From positions 1,126,001 through 1,190,000 of the forward strand of contig NZ_CP012945.1 of the NCBI RefSeq assembly GCF_001402915.1: 64,000 bases of DNA. The letters run 5' to 3'. This document shows positions 52,603 to 63,248 of the stretch, one piece after another. The position numbers and the translations under genes were made by a program. Every line of letters begins with the position of its first letter. Position 1 is the stretch's first letter. The notes under the pieces were generated by a model that saw only the letters and a program-made list of their open reading frames with translations, searched no databases and was not told the DNA's origin. Source of the stretch: Devosia sp. A16. GTDB lineage: Bacteria; Pseudomonadota; Alphaproteobacteria; Rhizobiales; Devosiaceae.

Positions 52603-55476
52603 CTACTGGCAGGCTTCGCAATCAGGGTCGTCGATCAGGCATGCCGGACCGTCGAGCACGGCCATTTCCAGCGCCGGCTTCTTCGGCGCCTCGACCACCA
52701 CCACCGGTGTCACCGCCACGGCATTGAGCTTGCCATCCGTCCCCTTGAGCGTCGATTTCTCGACATGCGTCGCCGAGCGCGAACGGAGGTAATAGGTGGT
52801 CTTGAGACCCGCCTTCCAGGCGCCGCGGTAGAGCTGATCAAGCGCCTTGCCCGAGGGGTTGGCGAGATAGAGGTTCAGCGACTGCGCCTGGTCGATCCAT
52901 TTCTGCCGGCGCGAGGCGGCGGCGATCAGCCAGGCCGCATCGAGCTCGAATGCCGTGGCGTAGATCGCCTTGAGGTCATCGGGCACCCGATCGATCTGGC
53001 CGACCGAGCCGTCGAAATATTTGAGATCCGAGATCATCACCTCGTCCCACAGCCCGCGAGCCTTGAGGTCGCGCACCAGCATGGCGTTCACCACGGTGAA
53101 ATCGCCACTCATGTTCGATTTCACATAGAGGTTCTGGTAGCCGGGCTCGATCGACTGGCTCACCCCGCAGATGTTCGAGATGGTGGCGGTCGGCGCAATC
53201 GCCATGGTGTTGGAGTTGCGCATCCCGACCGCTTTGACGCGCTGGCGCAGCGTCTCCCAGTCGAGCCGCCGGGTGCGGTCGATATGGATCTCGCTGCGGG
53301 TCGCTGCCAGCATTTCGACGCTGTCGATCGGCAGCACGCCTTTCGACCACAGCGAGCCTTGGAACGAAGCGTAGGCGCCGCGCTCTGCGGCGAGGTCCGT
53401 CGATGCCGAGATGGCGAAATAGCTGATGGCTTCCATCGAGCTGTCGGCGAATTCCACTGCCGCATCGGAAGCATAGGCAATGCCCTGCACCTGCAGCGCA
53501 TCGGCAAAGCCCATCAGACCGAGCCCGACCGGCCGGTGCCGTAGGTTCGACCGACGCGCCTCGGGGATGGTGTAGAAATTGATGTCGACGACATTGTCGA
53601 GCATCCGCATCGCCGTATCGACGGTGCGCTTGAGCCGCTCGAGGTCGAGCCCCCGGTCGGTGACATGCTGCAGCAGGTTGATCGAGCCGAGATTGCACAC
53701 CGCCACCTCGTCCCTGGACGTATTTAGGGTAATCTCGGTGCAGAGGTTGGAGGAGTGCACCACGCCCACATGCTGCTGCGGCGAGCGGATATTGCACGGG
53801 TCCTTGAAGGTCACCCAGGGATGGCCGGTCTCGAACAGCATGGTCAGCATCCGGCGCCACAGATCGAGCGCCTTGACGGTCTTGAAGACCTTGATGCCGC
53901 CGGCCGCGGCCCTCGTCTCATAGGCTTCGTAGGCGGTCTTGAACGCCGGGCCGTAGAGATCGTGCAGGTCCGGCGTTTCGTCGGGCGAGAACAGCGTCCA
54001 GTCGGCGCCGGCTTCGACGCGCTCCATGAACAGGTCCGGCACCCAGTTGGCGGTGTTCATATCGTGAGTGCGACGGCGGTCGTCGCCGGTGTTCTTCCTC
54101 AGGTCGAGGAATTCCTCGATATCGATGTGCCAGGTCTCGAGATAGGCGCAGACGGCGCCCTTGCGCTTGCCGCCCTGGTTGACGGCAATGGCGGTATCGT
54201 TGGCGACCTTGAGGAACGGCACCACGCCCTGGCTCTCGCCATTGGTGCCCTTGATATGCGCCCCGAGGCCCCGCACCGGCGTCCAGTCATTGCCCAGCCC
54301 GCCCGAATACTTGGCCAGCAGCGCATTATCCTTGATGGCCTTGAAGATGCCGTCGAGATCGTCGGCGACCGTGGTGAGGAAGCAGCTCGAGAGCTGCGGC
54401 CTGAGCGTGCCCGAGTTGAACAGCGTCGGCGTCGAAGCCATGAAATCGAAGCTCGACAGCAGATTGTAAAACTCGATGGCCCGCGCCTCGCGGTCGATCT
54501 CGCGCACCGCCAGCCCCATCGCCACACGCATGAAAAACGCCTGCGGCAGCTCGAACACCGTGCCGGCGGAGTGCAGGAAATAGCGGTCGTAGAGCGTCTG
54601 CAGCCCCAGATACTGGAACTGCCGGTCTCGCTCGGGCTTGAGCGCTGCGGCGAGGCGGGCGGTGTCGAAACGCCCGAGCTCCGGGTCGATCCGTTCGAGC
54701 TCGATGCCGCGCTCGAGATATCGAGGAAAATACTCGGCATAGCGGCTGGTCATCTCCGCCTCGGTCGCCTGGTCCGGGCGGCCGGCGAGAAAGCTCAGCG
54801 CCTCGCGCCTGAGCTTGTCGTTGAGCAGCCGCGCCGAGGCGTAGGCATAGCCGGGTTCGGTTTCGACCAGCGTACGGGTGGCGAGGATCGGCGCCAGCGC
54901 CAGCTCGTCGGTCGAGATGCCGTCATAGAGATTGCGCCGCGTCTCGGCGAGGATGGTCTCGGCGACAACCCCCTCGAGGCCCGCCGAGGCTTCCGCGATG
55001 ACCGTGGCGAGCCGGGCTTCGTCGAGCGGCGAGCCATCCGCCATGCGGATCGCTGCGCTCGCCTCACCTGCCGTTGCCCTATCGGCGCGCGCCTTGGCGT
55101 GCTCCTCGCGATACAGCACATAGGCGCGGGCCACCTTCTGGTGCTCGCCGCGCATCAGCGCCAGCTCCACCTGGTCCTGCACGTCCTCGATGTGGAATAC
55201 CCGGCCGTCCTTGGCCCGTCGGGTGAGCGCCAGCACCACTTCGCCGGTCAACTGCTCGACGATCTCATGCACCCGGCGCGACGCCGCCGCCTTGTTGCCC
55301 TCGACCGCGAGGAACGCCTTCGTCAGCGCCACGGCAATCTTGCTCTGATCGAACGGCACCGTGCCGCCATTGCGTTTGATCAGCGAGAAGCCCGGTTCAT
55401 TGGCCGGGTGCGGCTCGGGCGACCTGACGACCACCGGACGGCCGGTGTCGGAATGAATGATCTCTTGAGTGGACAT
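52603..55476 (-). CDS. nrdA: Ribonucleotide reductase large subunit NrdA
   Basis: This 957-residue catalytic subunit reduces ribonucleoside diphosphates. It has one N-terminal ATP-cone for overall activity control (about 30-125, 'FSLIKRNGGTVPFDQSKIAV'). The ten-stranded barrel carries the active-site cysteines in 'LSSCFLTTVADDLD', 'NLCTEITLNTS' (thiyl-radical Cys and its Glu partner) and 'VAVCNLGSINL'. The C-terminal redox tail ends in CEACQ. The ATG at 55476 lies 5 bases after a T run that ends a riboswitch-linked terminator hairpin, so the ribosome site is unusually cramped. The upstream leader is a cobalamin riboswitch. Confidence 0.96.
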   Translation of the reverse strand: MSTQEIIHSDTGRPVVVRSPEPHPANEPGFSLIKRNGGTVPFDQSKIAVALTKAFLAVEGNKAAASRRVHEIVEQLTGEVVLALTRRAKDGRVFHIEDVQDQVELALMRGEHQKVARAYVLYREEHAKARADRATAGEASAAIRMADGSPLDEARLATVIAEASAGLEGVVAETILAETRRNLYDGISTDELALAPILATRTLVETEPGYAYASARLLNDKLRREALSFLAGRPDQATEAEMTSRYAEYFPRYLERGIELERIDPELGRFDTARLAAALKPERDRQFQYLGLQTLYDRYFLHSAGTVFELPQAFFMRVAMGLAVREIDREARAIEFYNLLSSFDFMASTPTLFNSGTLRPQLSSCFLTTVADDLDGIFKAIKDNALLAKYSGGLGNDWTPVRGLGAHIKGTNGESQGVVPFLKVANDTAIAVNQGGKRKGAVCAYLETWHIDIEEFLDLRKNTGDDRRRTHDMNTANWVPDLFMERVEAGADWTLFSPDETPDLHDLYGPAFKTAYEAYETRAAAGGIKVFKTVKALDLWRRMLTMLFETGHPWVTFKDPCNIRSPQQHVGVVHSSNLCTEITLNTSRDEVAVCNLGSINLLQHVTDRGLDLERLKRTVDTAMRMLDNVVDINFYTIPEARRSNLRHRPVGLGLMGFADALQVQGIAYASDAAVEFADSSMEAISYFAISASTDLAAERGAYASFQGSLWSKGVLPIDSVEMLAATRSEIHIDRTRRLDWETLRQRVKAVGMRNSNTMAIAPTATISNICGVSQSIEPGYQNLYVKSNMSGDFTVVNAMLVRDLKARGLWDEVMISDLKYFDGSVGQIDRVPDDLKAIYATAFELDAAWLIAAASRRQKWIDQAQSLNLYLANPSGKALDQLYRGAWKAGLKTTYYLRSRSATHVEKSTLKGTDGKLNAVAVTPVVVVEAPKKPALEMAVLDGPACLIDDPDCEACQ

Positions 55477-55481
55477 GCCTC

Positions 55482-55506
55482 AAAAACCCCGTGAGTGGCG
55501 GCGGGG
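55482..55506 (-). terminator. Riboswitch expression platform hairpin with T run before nrdA
   Basis: The stem CCCCG/CGGGG (55487-55506) is followed on the minus strand by TTTTT, then GAGGC and the nrdA ATG. It can act as an intrinsic terminator and, at the same time, masks the ribosome site. Confidence 0.75.
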
Positions 55507-55589
55507 CTTTTCGAAGACGCGAAAGCGCGCCCGGGCAGAGCCTGCCCGGCGTTTCTCGCGGCCTGTCGGGACACCCCGCCCGTGGACGA

Positions 55590-55745
55590 ACGAACCTGTC
55601 GTGGCAGGTATCTGGCTTGCCGATGCTCCATCTCAGCGCTCCGCCAAGAGACGCGCGAAGCATCCGCTTTCACAGTTGCGGGGGCAGCGCCGGACTTGAG
55701 CCTCAGGCCCTCACCAGCTTCCCTATTATCACCCGTCCTTGCGAC
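55590..55745 (-). ncRNA. Cobalamin (B12) riboswitch upstream of nrdA
   Basis: Read on the minus strand, the leader shows GGGAAGCTGGTGAG and GCTGCCCCCGCAACTGTGAA. The B12-box AGCCAGATACCTGCC (55617-55603) follows, with CGACAGG immediately after it. These are in the correct order and spacing for the class I cobalamin aptamer. A terminator hairpin follows just before nrdA. Bound cobalamin should stop nrdA-nrdB expression, as is known where a B12-dependent RNR (NrdJ) can take over. Confidence 0.92.
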
Positions 55746-55823
55746 CCGGGCGACCACGACACCATATGTAGTGTGCCTGTTCGGGATTCGCGTCAATAGG
55801 TTGCGACGCGAATTGGCGACAGC

Positions 55824-56168
55824 CTATCCAAGGGATTGCGGCACCGAGAACTCAGCCTGCAATTTGCTGAGCTCGAATCGGCTGACCCGGAGATCGAGCT
55901 CGAGCCGCCAGGTTCCGGCCGCCGGCACGGTGAGATCGCCGACGCGCCAGCCCCTGCCGGTGCCCACCGCGTCGCGCCGCATCGGCTCGATACCCAGCGC
56001 CGGCGAAGCGAGCGTGGCCGAGACGGACTGCTCGAAGTCGAGCCGCGCCAGGTCGTTCTGCAGTCCGGCGGCCTGATGCAGCGGCAGCAGCAGGGTGAGT
56101 ACATAGAGCGAGAGCACCGCCAGCGCGGTGCCGATTTCCCCTCCGCTGTCGTGCGACCTCGGATGCAT
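55824..56168 (-). CDS. Small membrane-anchored protein with beta-rich C-terminal domain
   Basis: This 114-residue protein has a predicted membrane helix (about 12-32, 'GTALAVLSLYVLTLLLPLHQ') and a periplasmic beta domain ('GTWRLELDLRVSRFELSKLQ'). The latter resembles the C-terminal domains of YtkA/CopC-CopD-type proteins, but the match is weak. The ATG at 56168 gives a clean N-terminus. It stands between nrdA's leader and bioR and has no obvious operon partner. Confidence 0.55.
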   Translation of the reverse strand: MHPRSHDSGGEIGTALAVLSLYVLTLLLPLHQAAGLQNDLARLDFEQSVSATLASPALGIEPMRRDAVGTGRGWRVGDLTVPAAGTWRLELDLRVSRFELSKLQAEFSVPQSLG

Positions 56169-56271
56169 CTTCCCCTCGCCAGCCTGCCTAGCCCGCGCCC
56201 GGCCCGTGCAAGGACGACGATGTCGCAAGCCTGCCCGCGTGCGCGGTGCTGGCGCGCCGGCATGAGATGAA

Positions 56272-56281
56272 TTATCTACAA
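56272..56281. promoter_or_regulatory. BioR-box-like site upstream of bioR (TTATCTACAA)
   Basis: This matches nine of ten bases of TTATCTATAA. It lies 5 bp before the bioR-like ATG, a position suited to autorepression. Confidence 0.65.
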
Positions 56282-56285
56282 AATC

Positions 56286-56948
56286 ATGAGCACTGCCAAA
56301 GCCGACCCCGTTTCCGTCCGCATCAGCCGGGCCTTGGCCGAGCGGATCATCGCTGGCGACGTCGAGCCCGGCGCCCGGCTGCGGCAGGACCATATCGCCG
56401 AGGAATTCGGCGCCAGTCACGTGCCGGTGCGCGAGGCGTTCCGCCTGCTCGAATCGCAGGGCCTGGTGGTGAGCGAGCCGCGCCGCGGTGTGCGGGTGGC
56501 CGGCTTCAGCCTCGACGAGGTGCGGGAGGTGGCCGAGATGCGCGCCGCGCTCGAAGTGCTGGCGCTGCGCCAGGCCGGTCCGCATTTGACCAAGGCGCTG
56601 CTCGAAGAAGCCGAAGCCATCAGCAAGGCGGGCGACCGGGCCAGCGACGTGCAGGCCTGGGAAGAGGCCAACCGGGCGTTTCACCGGCTGATCATCACCC
56701 CTTGCGGCATGCCGCGCCTGCTCCGCACCATCGACGACCTGCACAGCGCCAGCGCCCGCTTCCTGTTCTCCGGCTGGCGGGCGGAATGGGAAGCGCCGAC
56801 CGATCGCGACCACATGGCGATCCTCGCCGCCCTGCGCGCCGGCGAGATCGAAACCGCCACCGCCGTGCTGGCGCGCCACATCCGCTGGAGCGGCCAGGAG
56901 CCGAGGAAACCGGCATTGCGCAGGGCTCAGGTGGCAGCCCGACTTTAG
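56286..56948 (+). CDS. bioR: GntR/FCD-family regulator, probably biotin regulator BioR
   Basis: This 220-residue protein has an N-terminal winged helix-turn-helix ('GARLRQDHIAEEFGASHVPV') and a C-terminal FCD domain (about 75-210) with 'ANRAFHRLIITPCGMPRLLR'. BioR is the GntR-type repressor of biotin genes in many Alphaproteobacteria that lack a DNA-binding BirA. Its box, TTATCTATAA, lies upstream of bioY here. A near-match precedes this gene itself, suggesting self-control. Identity rests on this context and the boxes rather than on protein motifs alone. Confidence 0.8.
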   Translation: MSTAKADPVSVRISRALAERIIAGDVEPGARLRQDHIAEEFGASHVPVREAFRLLESQGLVVSEPRRGVRVAGFSLDEVREVAEMRAALEVLALRQAGPHLTKALLEEAEAISKAGDRASDVQAWEEANRAFHRLIITPCGMPRLLRTIDDLHSASARFLFSGWRAEWEAPTDRDHMAILAALRAGEIETATAVLARHIRWSGQEPRKPALRRAQVAARL

Positions 56949-57385
56949 ACCAGCTGAGATGCGGTGGCCCGCTCCCTCATCTCCTTTCGGATGGCATCCC
57001 AATGCAGGGCTCATACACCAAGCTGCGGATCCAGGTGGCCTGATGCACCGCGCCCTGATGGTCATTGGGTGGCGCAGGGTGCACGAGCTTGGGTTCTGCA
57101 AGTTCCCCAAAACTCGGCGTCATCCCCGCGAAAGCGGGGAACTCCGTTTGCGATGGCGCAGCCTGCAGGAAGACTGGGGTTCGCGCTTTCGCGGGAATGA
57201 CCCGGTGGGTGCGGCACCGCTCCAGCTCAAGGCGTACGAGCCAAGCTGGGACGACACCGAGCGGGGAGCGCACATGGTGCCGGCCCAGCATGAAATTTCC
57301 TGCCCTCTTGCAATTCCCCCTGAGCTGTGGACTCCTTTAGCGATAGATAACGTAGATTATCTATAATTTTTCAAGGAGCCTCCTC
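56949..57385 (+). promoter_or_regulatory. bioR-bioY intergenic region with palindromic repeat and BioR boxes
   Basis: This 437-bp gap contains a palindromic repeat (57119-57140 TCATCCCCGCGAAAGCGGGGA and 57178-57202 inverse) and AT-rich promoter DNA at ~57340-57370. A BioR box TTATCTATAA lies at 57357-57366. A second site, 57341-57350 (CGATAGATAA, inverse TTATCTATCG), adjoins it. AAGGAG at ~57373 precedes the GTG start of bioY. The open frame through the repeat is translation of the repeat, not a gene. Confidence 0.75.
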
Positions 57386-57961
57386 GTGTCCAACACCGCG
57401 ACATCCGCCTTCAGCCCGCTCGACCTCGACAGCCGCCCCCTCGCCTGGCGCGTCGGCGCCGTGGTGCTGGGCACGCTGTTCCTCGCGCTTTCGTCCTATG
57501 TCGAGGTGCCGATGGTGCCCGTGCCGGTGACGATGCAGACCTTTGCCGTGATGCTGGTCGGCGCGCTCTATGGCTGGCGGTTGGGCGCCATCACCATCGT
57601 CGCCTGGCTCGCCGAAGCGACCATCGGCCTGCCGGTGCTGTCCGGCGGCGCGGCCGGTGCGCATCACTTCGTCGGTCCCACCGCCGGCTACCTCTTCGCC
57701 TTCCCGGTGGCCGGCGCCGTGGTCGGCTGGCTGGCCGAGCGCGGCTGGAACGGGCGCCGCCCGGTGCTGGCCTTGTTCAACATGCTGCTCGGCAACGCGC
57801 TCTGCCTCGCGCTCGGCGCAGCCTGGCTGGCCGTGCTATTCGGCGCCGACGTCGCCTGGACGAGCGGCGTCGCTCCGTTCATCGTCGGTGGCGTGCTGAA
57901 ATCGGTGCTCGGCGCCGCCCTGGTGGCCCTGCTCGCCCGCGGCAAGCCGCGCACCGCCTGA
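57386..57961 (+). CDS. bioY: Biotin transporter BioY (ECF S-component type)
   Basis: This 191-residue, six-helix membrane protein takes up biotin. The signatures are 'EVPMVPVPVTMQTFAVMLVG', which is highly conserved in BioY, and 'ATIGLPVLSGGAAGAHHFVG' followed by 'PTAGYLFAFP'. Alphaproteobacterial BioY can work alone or with BioMN; none is visible here. It starts with GTG after AAGGAG, and its promoter holds BioR boxes. The stop overlaps the first base of the next frame (TGATT), so the two are coupled. Confidence 0.93.
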   Translation: MSNTATSAFSPLDLDSRPLAWRVGAVVLGTLFLALSSYVEVPMVPVPVTMQTFAVMLVGALYGWRLGAITIVAWLAEATIGLPVLSGGAAGAHHFVGPTAGYLFAFPVAGAVVGWLAERGWNGRRPVLALFNMLLGNALCLALGAAWLAVLFGADVAWTSGVAPFIVGGVLKSVLGAALVALLARGKPRTA

Positions 57962-58383
57962 TTACCATCCGGCTGCGCCCGCATCACCTGCTTTGCCTCC
58001 TCACCTATGTAGGCAAGGGCTACAGCGCGGCGTTCACCGCCAACTATGACGCCATCGCCGCGCGCATCGGCGCCGGCGAAGACGTGCTGATCGTCGCGGG
58101 GCCGGACGATATCTGCGCCCCGCTGCTGGACGAGGCCGACCCCCATTGCCACCGCGACAGCGTCATCGAACGCGACCGCCTGGCGCTGCGGGATCTGGGT
58201 GAACTGCTCGATGAGCCGCCGCAGATCGGCGGGTCGGTGGCGCTAAGTCAGGCCATCCTCAGGCAGATGCGCCAAGCCTTCGCTGCCGGCCGCACCCGCG
58301 CGGCCTGCGCAGGGTGCGAGTGGCACAGGCTGTGCACCGGCATTTCCGCGGGCGGCTATGCCGGGGTGATTGTTGCAGCCTGA
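57961..58383 (+). CDS. DUF1284 protein, apparently started with ATT and coupled to bioY
   Basis: The frame reads (I/M)TIRLRPHHLLCLLTYVGKG and continues uninterrupted for 140 residues, matching DUF1284 proteins, which begin MTIRLRPHHLLC. Cysteines at 'HLLC', 'DICAPL', 'PHCHRD' and 'CAGCEWHRLC' could bind a metal or iron-sulfur cluster. No ATG, GTG or TTG lies in frame near the N-terminus; the ATT in TGATT sits exactly where the family's Met belongs. The first ATG (58084) would remove the most conserved part. Rare ATT initiation is known (for example infC), and coupling to bioY could support it. The function of DUF1284 is unknown. Confidence 0.8.
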   Translation: MTIRLRPHHLLCLLTYVGKGYSAAFTANYDAIAARIGAGEDVLIVAGPDDICAPLLDEADPHCHRDSVIERDRLALRDLGELLDEPPQIGGSVALSQAILRQMRQAFAAGRTRAACAGCEWHRLCTGISAGGYAGVIVAA

Positions 58384-58400
58384 CACCGACGGTGGTCTCG

Positions 58401-58553
58401 CGTCCCCTCGCCCCTCTGGGGAGAGGGCCAGGGTGAGGGGCGCCAAGCGCACTCGCGGGAGTGATTGCCGCCTGCCGACTTGGACCTCATCCAGTGCTTG
58501 GCGCCCCTCACCCCGCGGCCCGCCGCCCTCTCCCCAGGGGGCGAGGGGGCGGT
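58401..58553. repeat. Intergenic inverted repeat (CCCCTCGCCCCTCTGGGGAG family)
   Basis: This is the same element as at 3148-3320, with arms CGTCCCCTCGCCCCTCTGGG and CCCTCTCCCCAGGGGGCGAG type. It lies in the convergent gap between DUF1284 and bdhA. Confidence 0.75.
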
Positions 58554-58578
58554 GTGGCGCCGTCGGCGCAAACCAGCG

Positions 58579-59328
58579 CTATCGCGCCGTCCAGCCCCCA
58601 TCGATGGCAATCGTCGTGCCGGTGATCGAGCGCGCCGCGTCGCTGACAAGATACGAGGCCAGGCCCGCCACCTCCTCCGCCTCGACGAAGCGCCGCGTCG
58701 GTTGCGAGGCGAGCATGATGTCGCGAATCACCGCCTCGCGGCTGAGGCCGTGCACTTTCATCTGGTCGTCGATCTGCTTTTCCACCAGTGGCGTGCGGAC
58801 ATAGCCGGGGCAGATGGCATTGGCGGTGACCCCGGCTTCGGCAACCTCGAGCGCCACGCTCTTGGTGAGGCCCACCAGGCCGTGCTTGGCGGCGGTGTAA
58901 GCGGATTTGAACGGCGAGGCGATCAACCCATGCGCCGAGGCGATGTTGACGATGCGGCCCCAGCGGCGCTCCACCATGCCCGGCACCGCGGCCTTGATGC
59001 ACTCGAACGAAGCATCGAGGCTGAGGGTGCGAACCAGGTCCCAGTCGGCCCGGGCGAACTCGGCAACCGGGGCCACCTTCTGCGCGCCGGCATTGTTGAC
59101 CAGCACATCGAGCCGGCCGTAGCGGGCGATGACGTCGGCGACCAGTTGCTCGCCGGCGCCCGGCTGCAGCAGGTCGGCGCGGAAATAATCGTCGGCCGAC
59201 CGCTCGACGATGTCGTGATAGGCGATGCGGAATCCGTCGGCCGCGAGCCGGGCCGCAATGGCCGAACCGAGGCCTCCCAATGCGCCGGTCACCAGCGCCG
59301 TCTTCTGCTCGGTCATCGCCCTTTGCAT
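58579..59328 (-). CDS. bdhA: D-3-hydroxybutyrate dehydrogenase
   Basis: This 249-residue short-chain dehydrogenase oxidises 3-hydroxybutyrate to acetoacetate with NAD+. The nucleotide motif is TGALGGLGSAI, then NNAG, the catalytic Ser in 'NIASAHG' and 'YTAAKHG' with Tyr-Lys. 'ICPGYVRTPLVEKQIDDQ' is typical of 3-hydroxybutyrate dehydrogenases. The ATG at 59328 overlaps the stop of the regulator gene (TGATG), so the two are coupled. A second ATG at 59316 is possible. The acetoacetate product is activated by the synthetase encoded divergently. Confidence 0.92.
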   Translation of the reverse strand: MQRAMTEQKTALVTGALGGLGSAIAARLAADGFRIAYHDIVERSADDYFRADLLQPGAGEQLVADVIARYGRLDVLVNNAGAQKVAPVAEFARADWDLVRTLSLDASFECIKAAVPGMVERRWGRIVNIASAHGLIASPFKSAYTAAKHGLVGLTKSVALEVAEAGVTANAICPGYVRTPLVEKQIDDQMKVHGLSREAVIRDIMLASQPTRRFVEAEEVAGLASYLVSDAARSITGTTIAIDGGWTAR

Positions 59329-59918
59329 CACCCTTCCCTCTCGTTGAACCATGCCATCAGCTCGGCGCCGTTGCGCACCCCGATGGTCTTCATCAGCCGG
59401 GCGCGATGCGCCTCGACGGTGCGTCGCGACAGCCGCAGCTCGGCGGCAATTTCGGCGCTGGTGCGGCCCTGCGCCACCAGCATCAGGATCTGGCGCTGCC
59501 GCCCGGTGAGCACGTGCTCGGTGGGCAGAATGCCGCGCTGCATCGGCTCGAAGCAGTAGATCGCCTCGGCGAACGGATCGTCCGGCGTATTGGAGCGGCC
59601 ATGCACCCGGCACCACAGCGTGCTGCCATCCTTGCGGCGCATCACCCGCTCGTCGAAATAGATGCTGCCGGCCGCCAAGTGGGCGCGCCACAATTCGCCC
59701 ACCCGGACGAAATCGCCGACGTCCTGGTAGAGCTGCCGGAAGCTCGCGCCGATCATCTCGGCGCGCTCATAGCCGAACAGCGCCGCGAACGGCGCATTGC
59801 AATCCCTGATGATGCGGTGGGCGGCGAACACGATGGGCACCGGGATATCGGCAAGCGAGTAACCGAAGCCTGCCGCACCGGGGTCGGCCTTGCCAAGACT
59901 GCGAGGGAGGAGGTGCAT
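59328..59918 (-). CDS. PAS-LuxR transcriptional regulator next to bdhA
   Basis: This 196-residue regulator has a PAS domain (about 20-125, 'HRIIRDCNAPFAALFGYERA') and a C-terminal LuxR helix-turn-helix ('LTGRQRQILMLVAQGRTSAE', then 'IAAELRLSRRTVEAHRARL'). There is no receiver domain, so it is not a classical response regulator; the PAS part may bind a small ligand. It is coupled to bdhA and divergent from the synthetase-thiolase pair, and it probably controls this ketone-body cassette. The start is uncertain: ATG at 59918 or a TTG at 59954. Confidence 0.85.
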   Translation of the reverse strand: MHLLPRSLGKADPGAAGFGYSLADIPVPIVFAAHRIIRDCNAPFAALFGYERAEMIGASFRQLYQDVGDFVRVGELWRAHLAAGSIYFDERVMRRKDGSTLWCRVHGRSNTPDDPFAEAIYCFEPMQRGILPTEHVLTGRQRQILMLVAQGRTSAEIAAELRLSRRTVEAHRARLMKTIGVRNGAELMAWFNEREG

Positions 59919-59997
59919 AGGGTAGAAATACGACTCCTTGTCGAGGCGGCACAAGCTCTAGCGTCGCCTCAAACGGGAGGCGCAAATACTCTGGCAG

Positions 59998-61922
<1,925 letters not shown>

Positions 61923-61926
<4 letters not shown>

Positions 61927-63098
61927 CCAACCCCGTTCATATCGTGGCGGCCCGTCGCACCCCGATCGGCCGCTTCATCGGCGGCTTCGCCGAGCTGAGC
62001 GCCAGTGCGCTGGGCGCCGTCGCGGTGCGGCAGGTCCTTGCCGACAGTGACGTCGACCCCGCTTCGATCGACGAGGTGATCATCGGCCAGGTGCTGACGG
62101 CAGGCGCCGGCATGAATCCGGCACGCCAGGCAGCGATCGCCGGCGGCCTGCCGATCCTTGTACCGGCCTTCACCGTCAACAAGGTCTGCGGCTCGGGGCT
62201 GAAGGCCATCCACCTCGGCGCCCAGGCGATCGGCGCCGGCGATGCCGAACTGATCCTCGCCGGCGGCCAGGAGAGCATGACGCAGGCCCCGCATCTGTTG
62301 GCCGGGCGTCGCGCCACCAAGCTCGGTGAGATCACTGCCACCGACAGCATCATGGTCGACGGGCTGGTCGACCCCTTCCACCACGTCGCCATGGGGATCA
62401 CCGCCGAGCGGCTGGCGCAGAAATTCGCCATCTCGCGCGAGGCGCAGGACGATTTTGCCTTGGCCTCGCATCAGAAAGCCGTCGCTGCCGCCGCGGCCGG
62501 GCGTTTCGCCGCGGAAGTCGTACCGGTCAACGTTGCCGAACGGCGCGAGCAGCGCCTCGTCGCAGCCGACGAACAGCCTCGCGCCGACAGCACGCCAGCG
62601 GCGCTGGCCAAGCTGAAGCCGGCGTTCGATCCTGCCGGCAGCGTGACCCCCGGCAATGCCGCCAGCCTCAATGACGGCGCCGCAGCAGTCCTGCTAGCCT
62701 CCGAGGCCAGGACGGCGCAGCTCGGATTGACCTCGCTCGGCCGCATCGTCGCCTGCGCCGCGGCGGCGCTCGAACCGATGGAGATGGGATTGGGCGCCGC
62801 GACCGCTGCCCAGCGGGCGCTGCAGCGGGCCGGCTGGCGCTCCGCCGACCTCGAGCTGATCGAGCTCAACGAGGCCTTCGCCGCCCAGGCGCTCGCCGTG
62901 ATGCGGACCATGGATTGGGGGCCCGACCGGGTCAATGTGAATGGCGGCGCGATTGCACTCGGCCACCCGATCGGTGCATCCGGGTGCCGCGTCGTGGTGA
63001 CGCTGCTCCACGAAATGCAACGCCGCAACGTGCGGCGCGGCCTCGCTACCCTTTGCATCGGAGGCGGCCAGGGCGTCGCCGTCTGCATCGAGCGTTAA
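61923..63098 (+). CDS. Acetyl-CoA acetyltransferase (thiolase)
   Basis: This 391-residue thiolase splits acetoacetyl-CoA to two acetyl-CoA, or condenses them for PHB. The active-site Cys is in '[10 protein letters not shown]', the His in '[15 protein letters not shown]' and the second Cys in 'LCIGGGQG'. It begins with GTG inside the synthetase stop (GTGA), so the two are coupled. With bdhA and the synthetase it completes 3-hydroxybutyrate to acetyl-CoA. Confidence 0.95.
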
Positions 63099-63207
63099 CG
63101 CCGGTTGCGCCGGCAGTTGCGCTGACATGCAGCTGACGGCGCGCATAACGCCGACGTCACGCCGGCCTGCCTAACATGCTCCCTGCATAGGGAATTCGGG
63201 TCCTGTG

Positions 63208-63248
63208 TCCTACTGCTCCCTCCCCACCAAATGGAGGGGGCAGTTTTT
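63208..63248 (+). terminator. Rho-independent terminator after the thiolase
   Basis: The stem CTGCTCCCTCC/GGAGGGGGCAG (63213-63243) is followed by TTTTT (63244-63248). The remaining sequence to 63446 (part of a 348-bp gap) holds no gene that I can support. Confidence 0.85.

Noticed and set aside
55380-55799. Frames through the nrdA leader
   Set aside because: The region is accounted for by the cobalamin riboswitch, and the frames have no start signals.
56959-57366. Open frame between bioR and bioY giving RHPRESGE and SRFRGND
   Set aside because: Those strings are the usual translation of the TCATCCCCGCGAAAGCGG palindromic repeat, not a protein.
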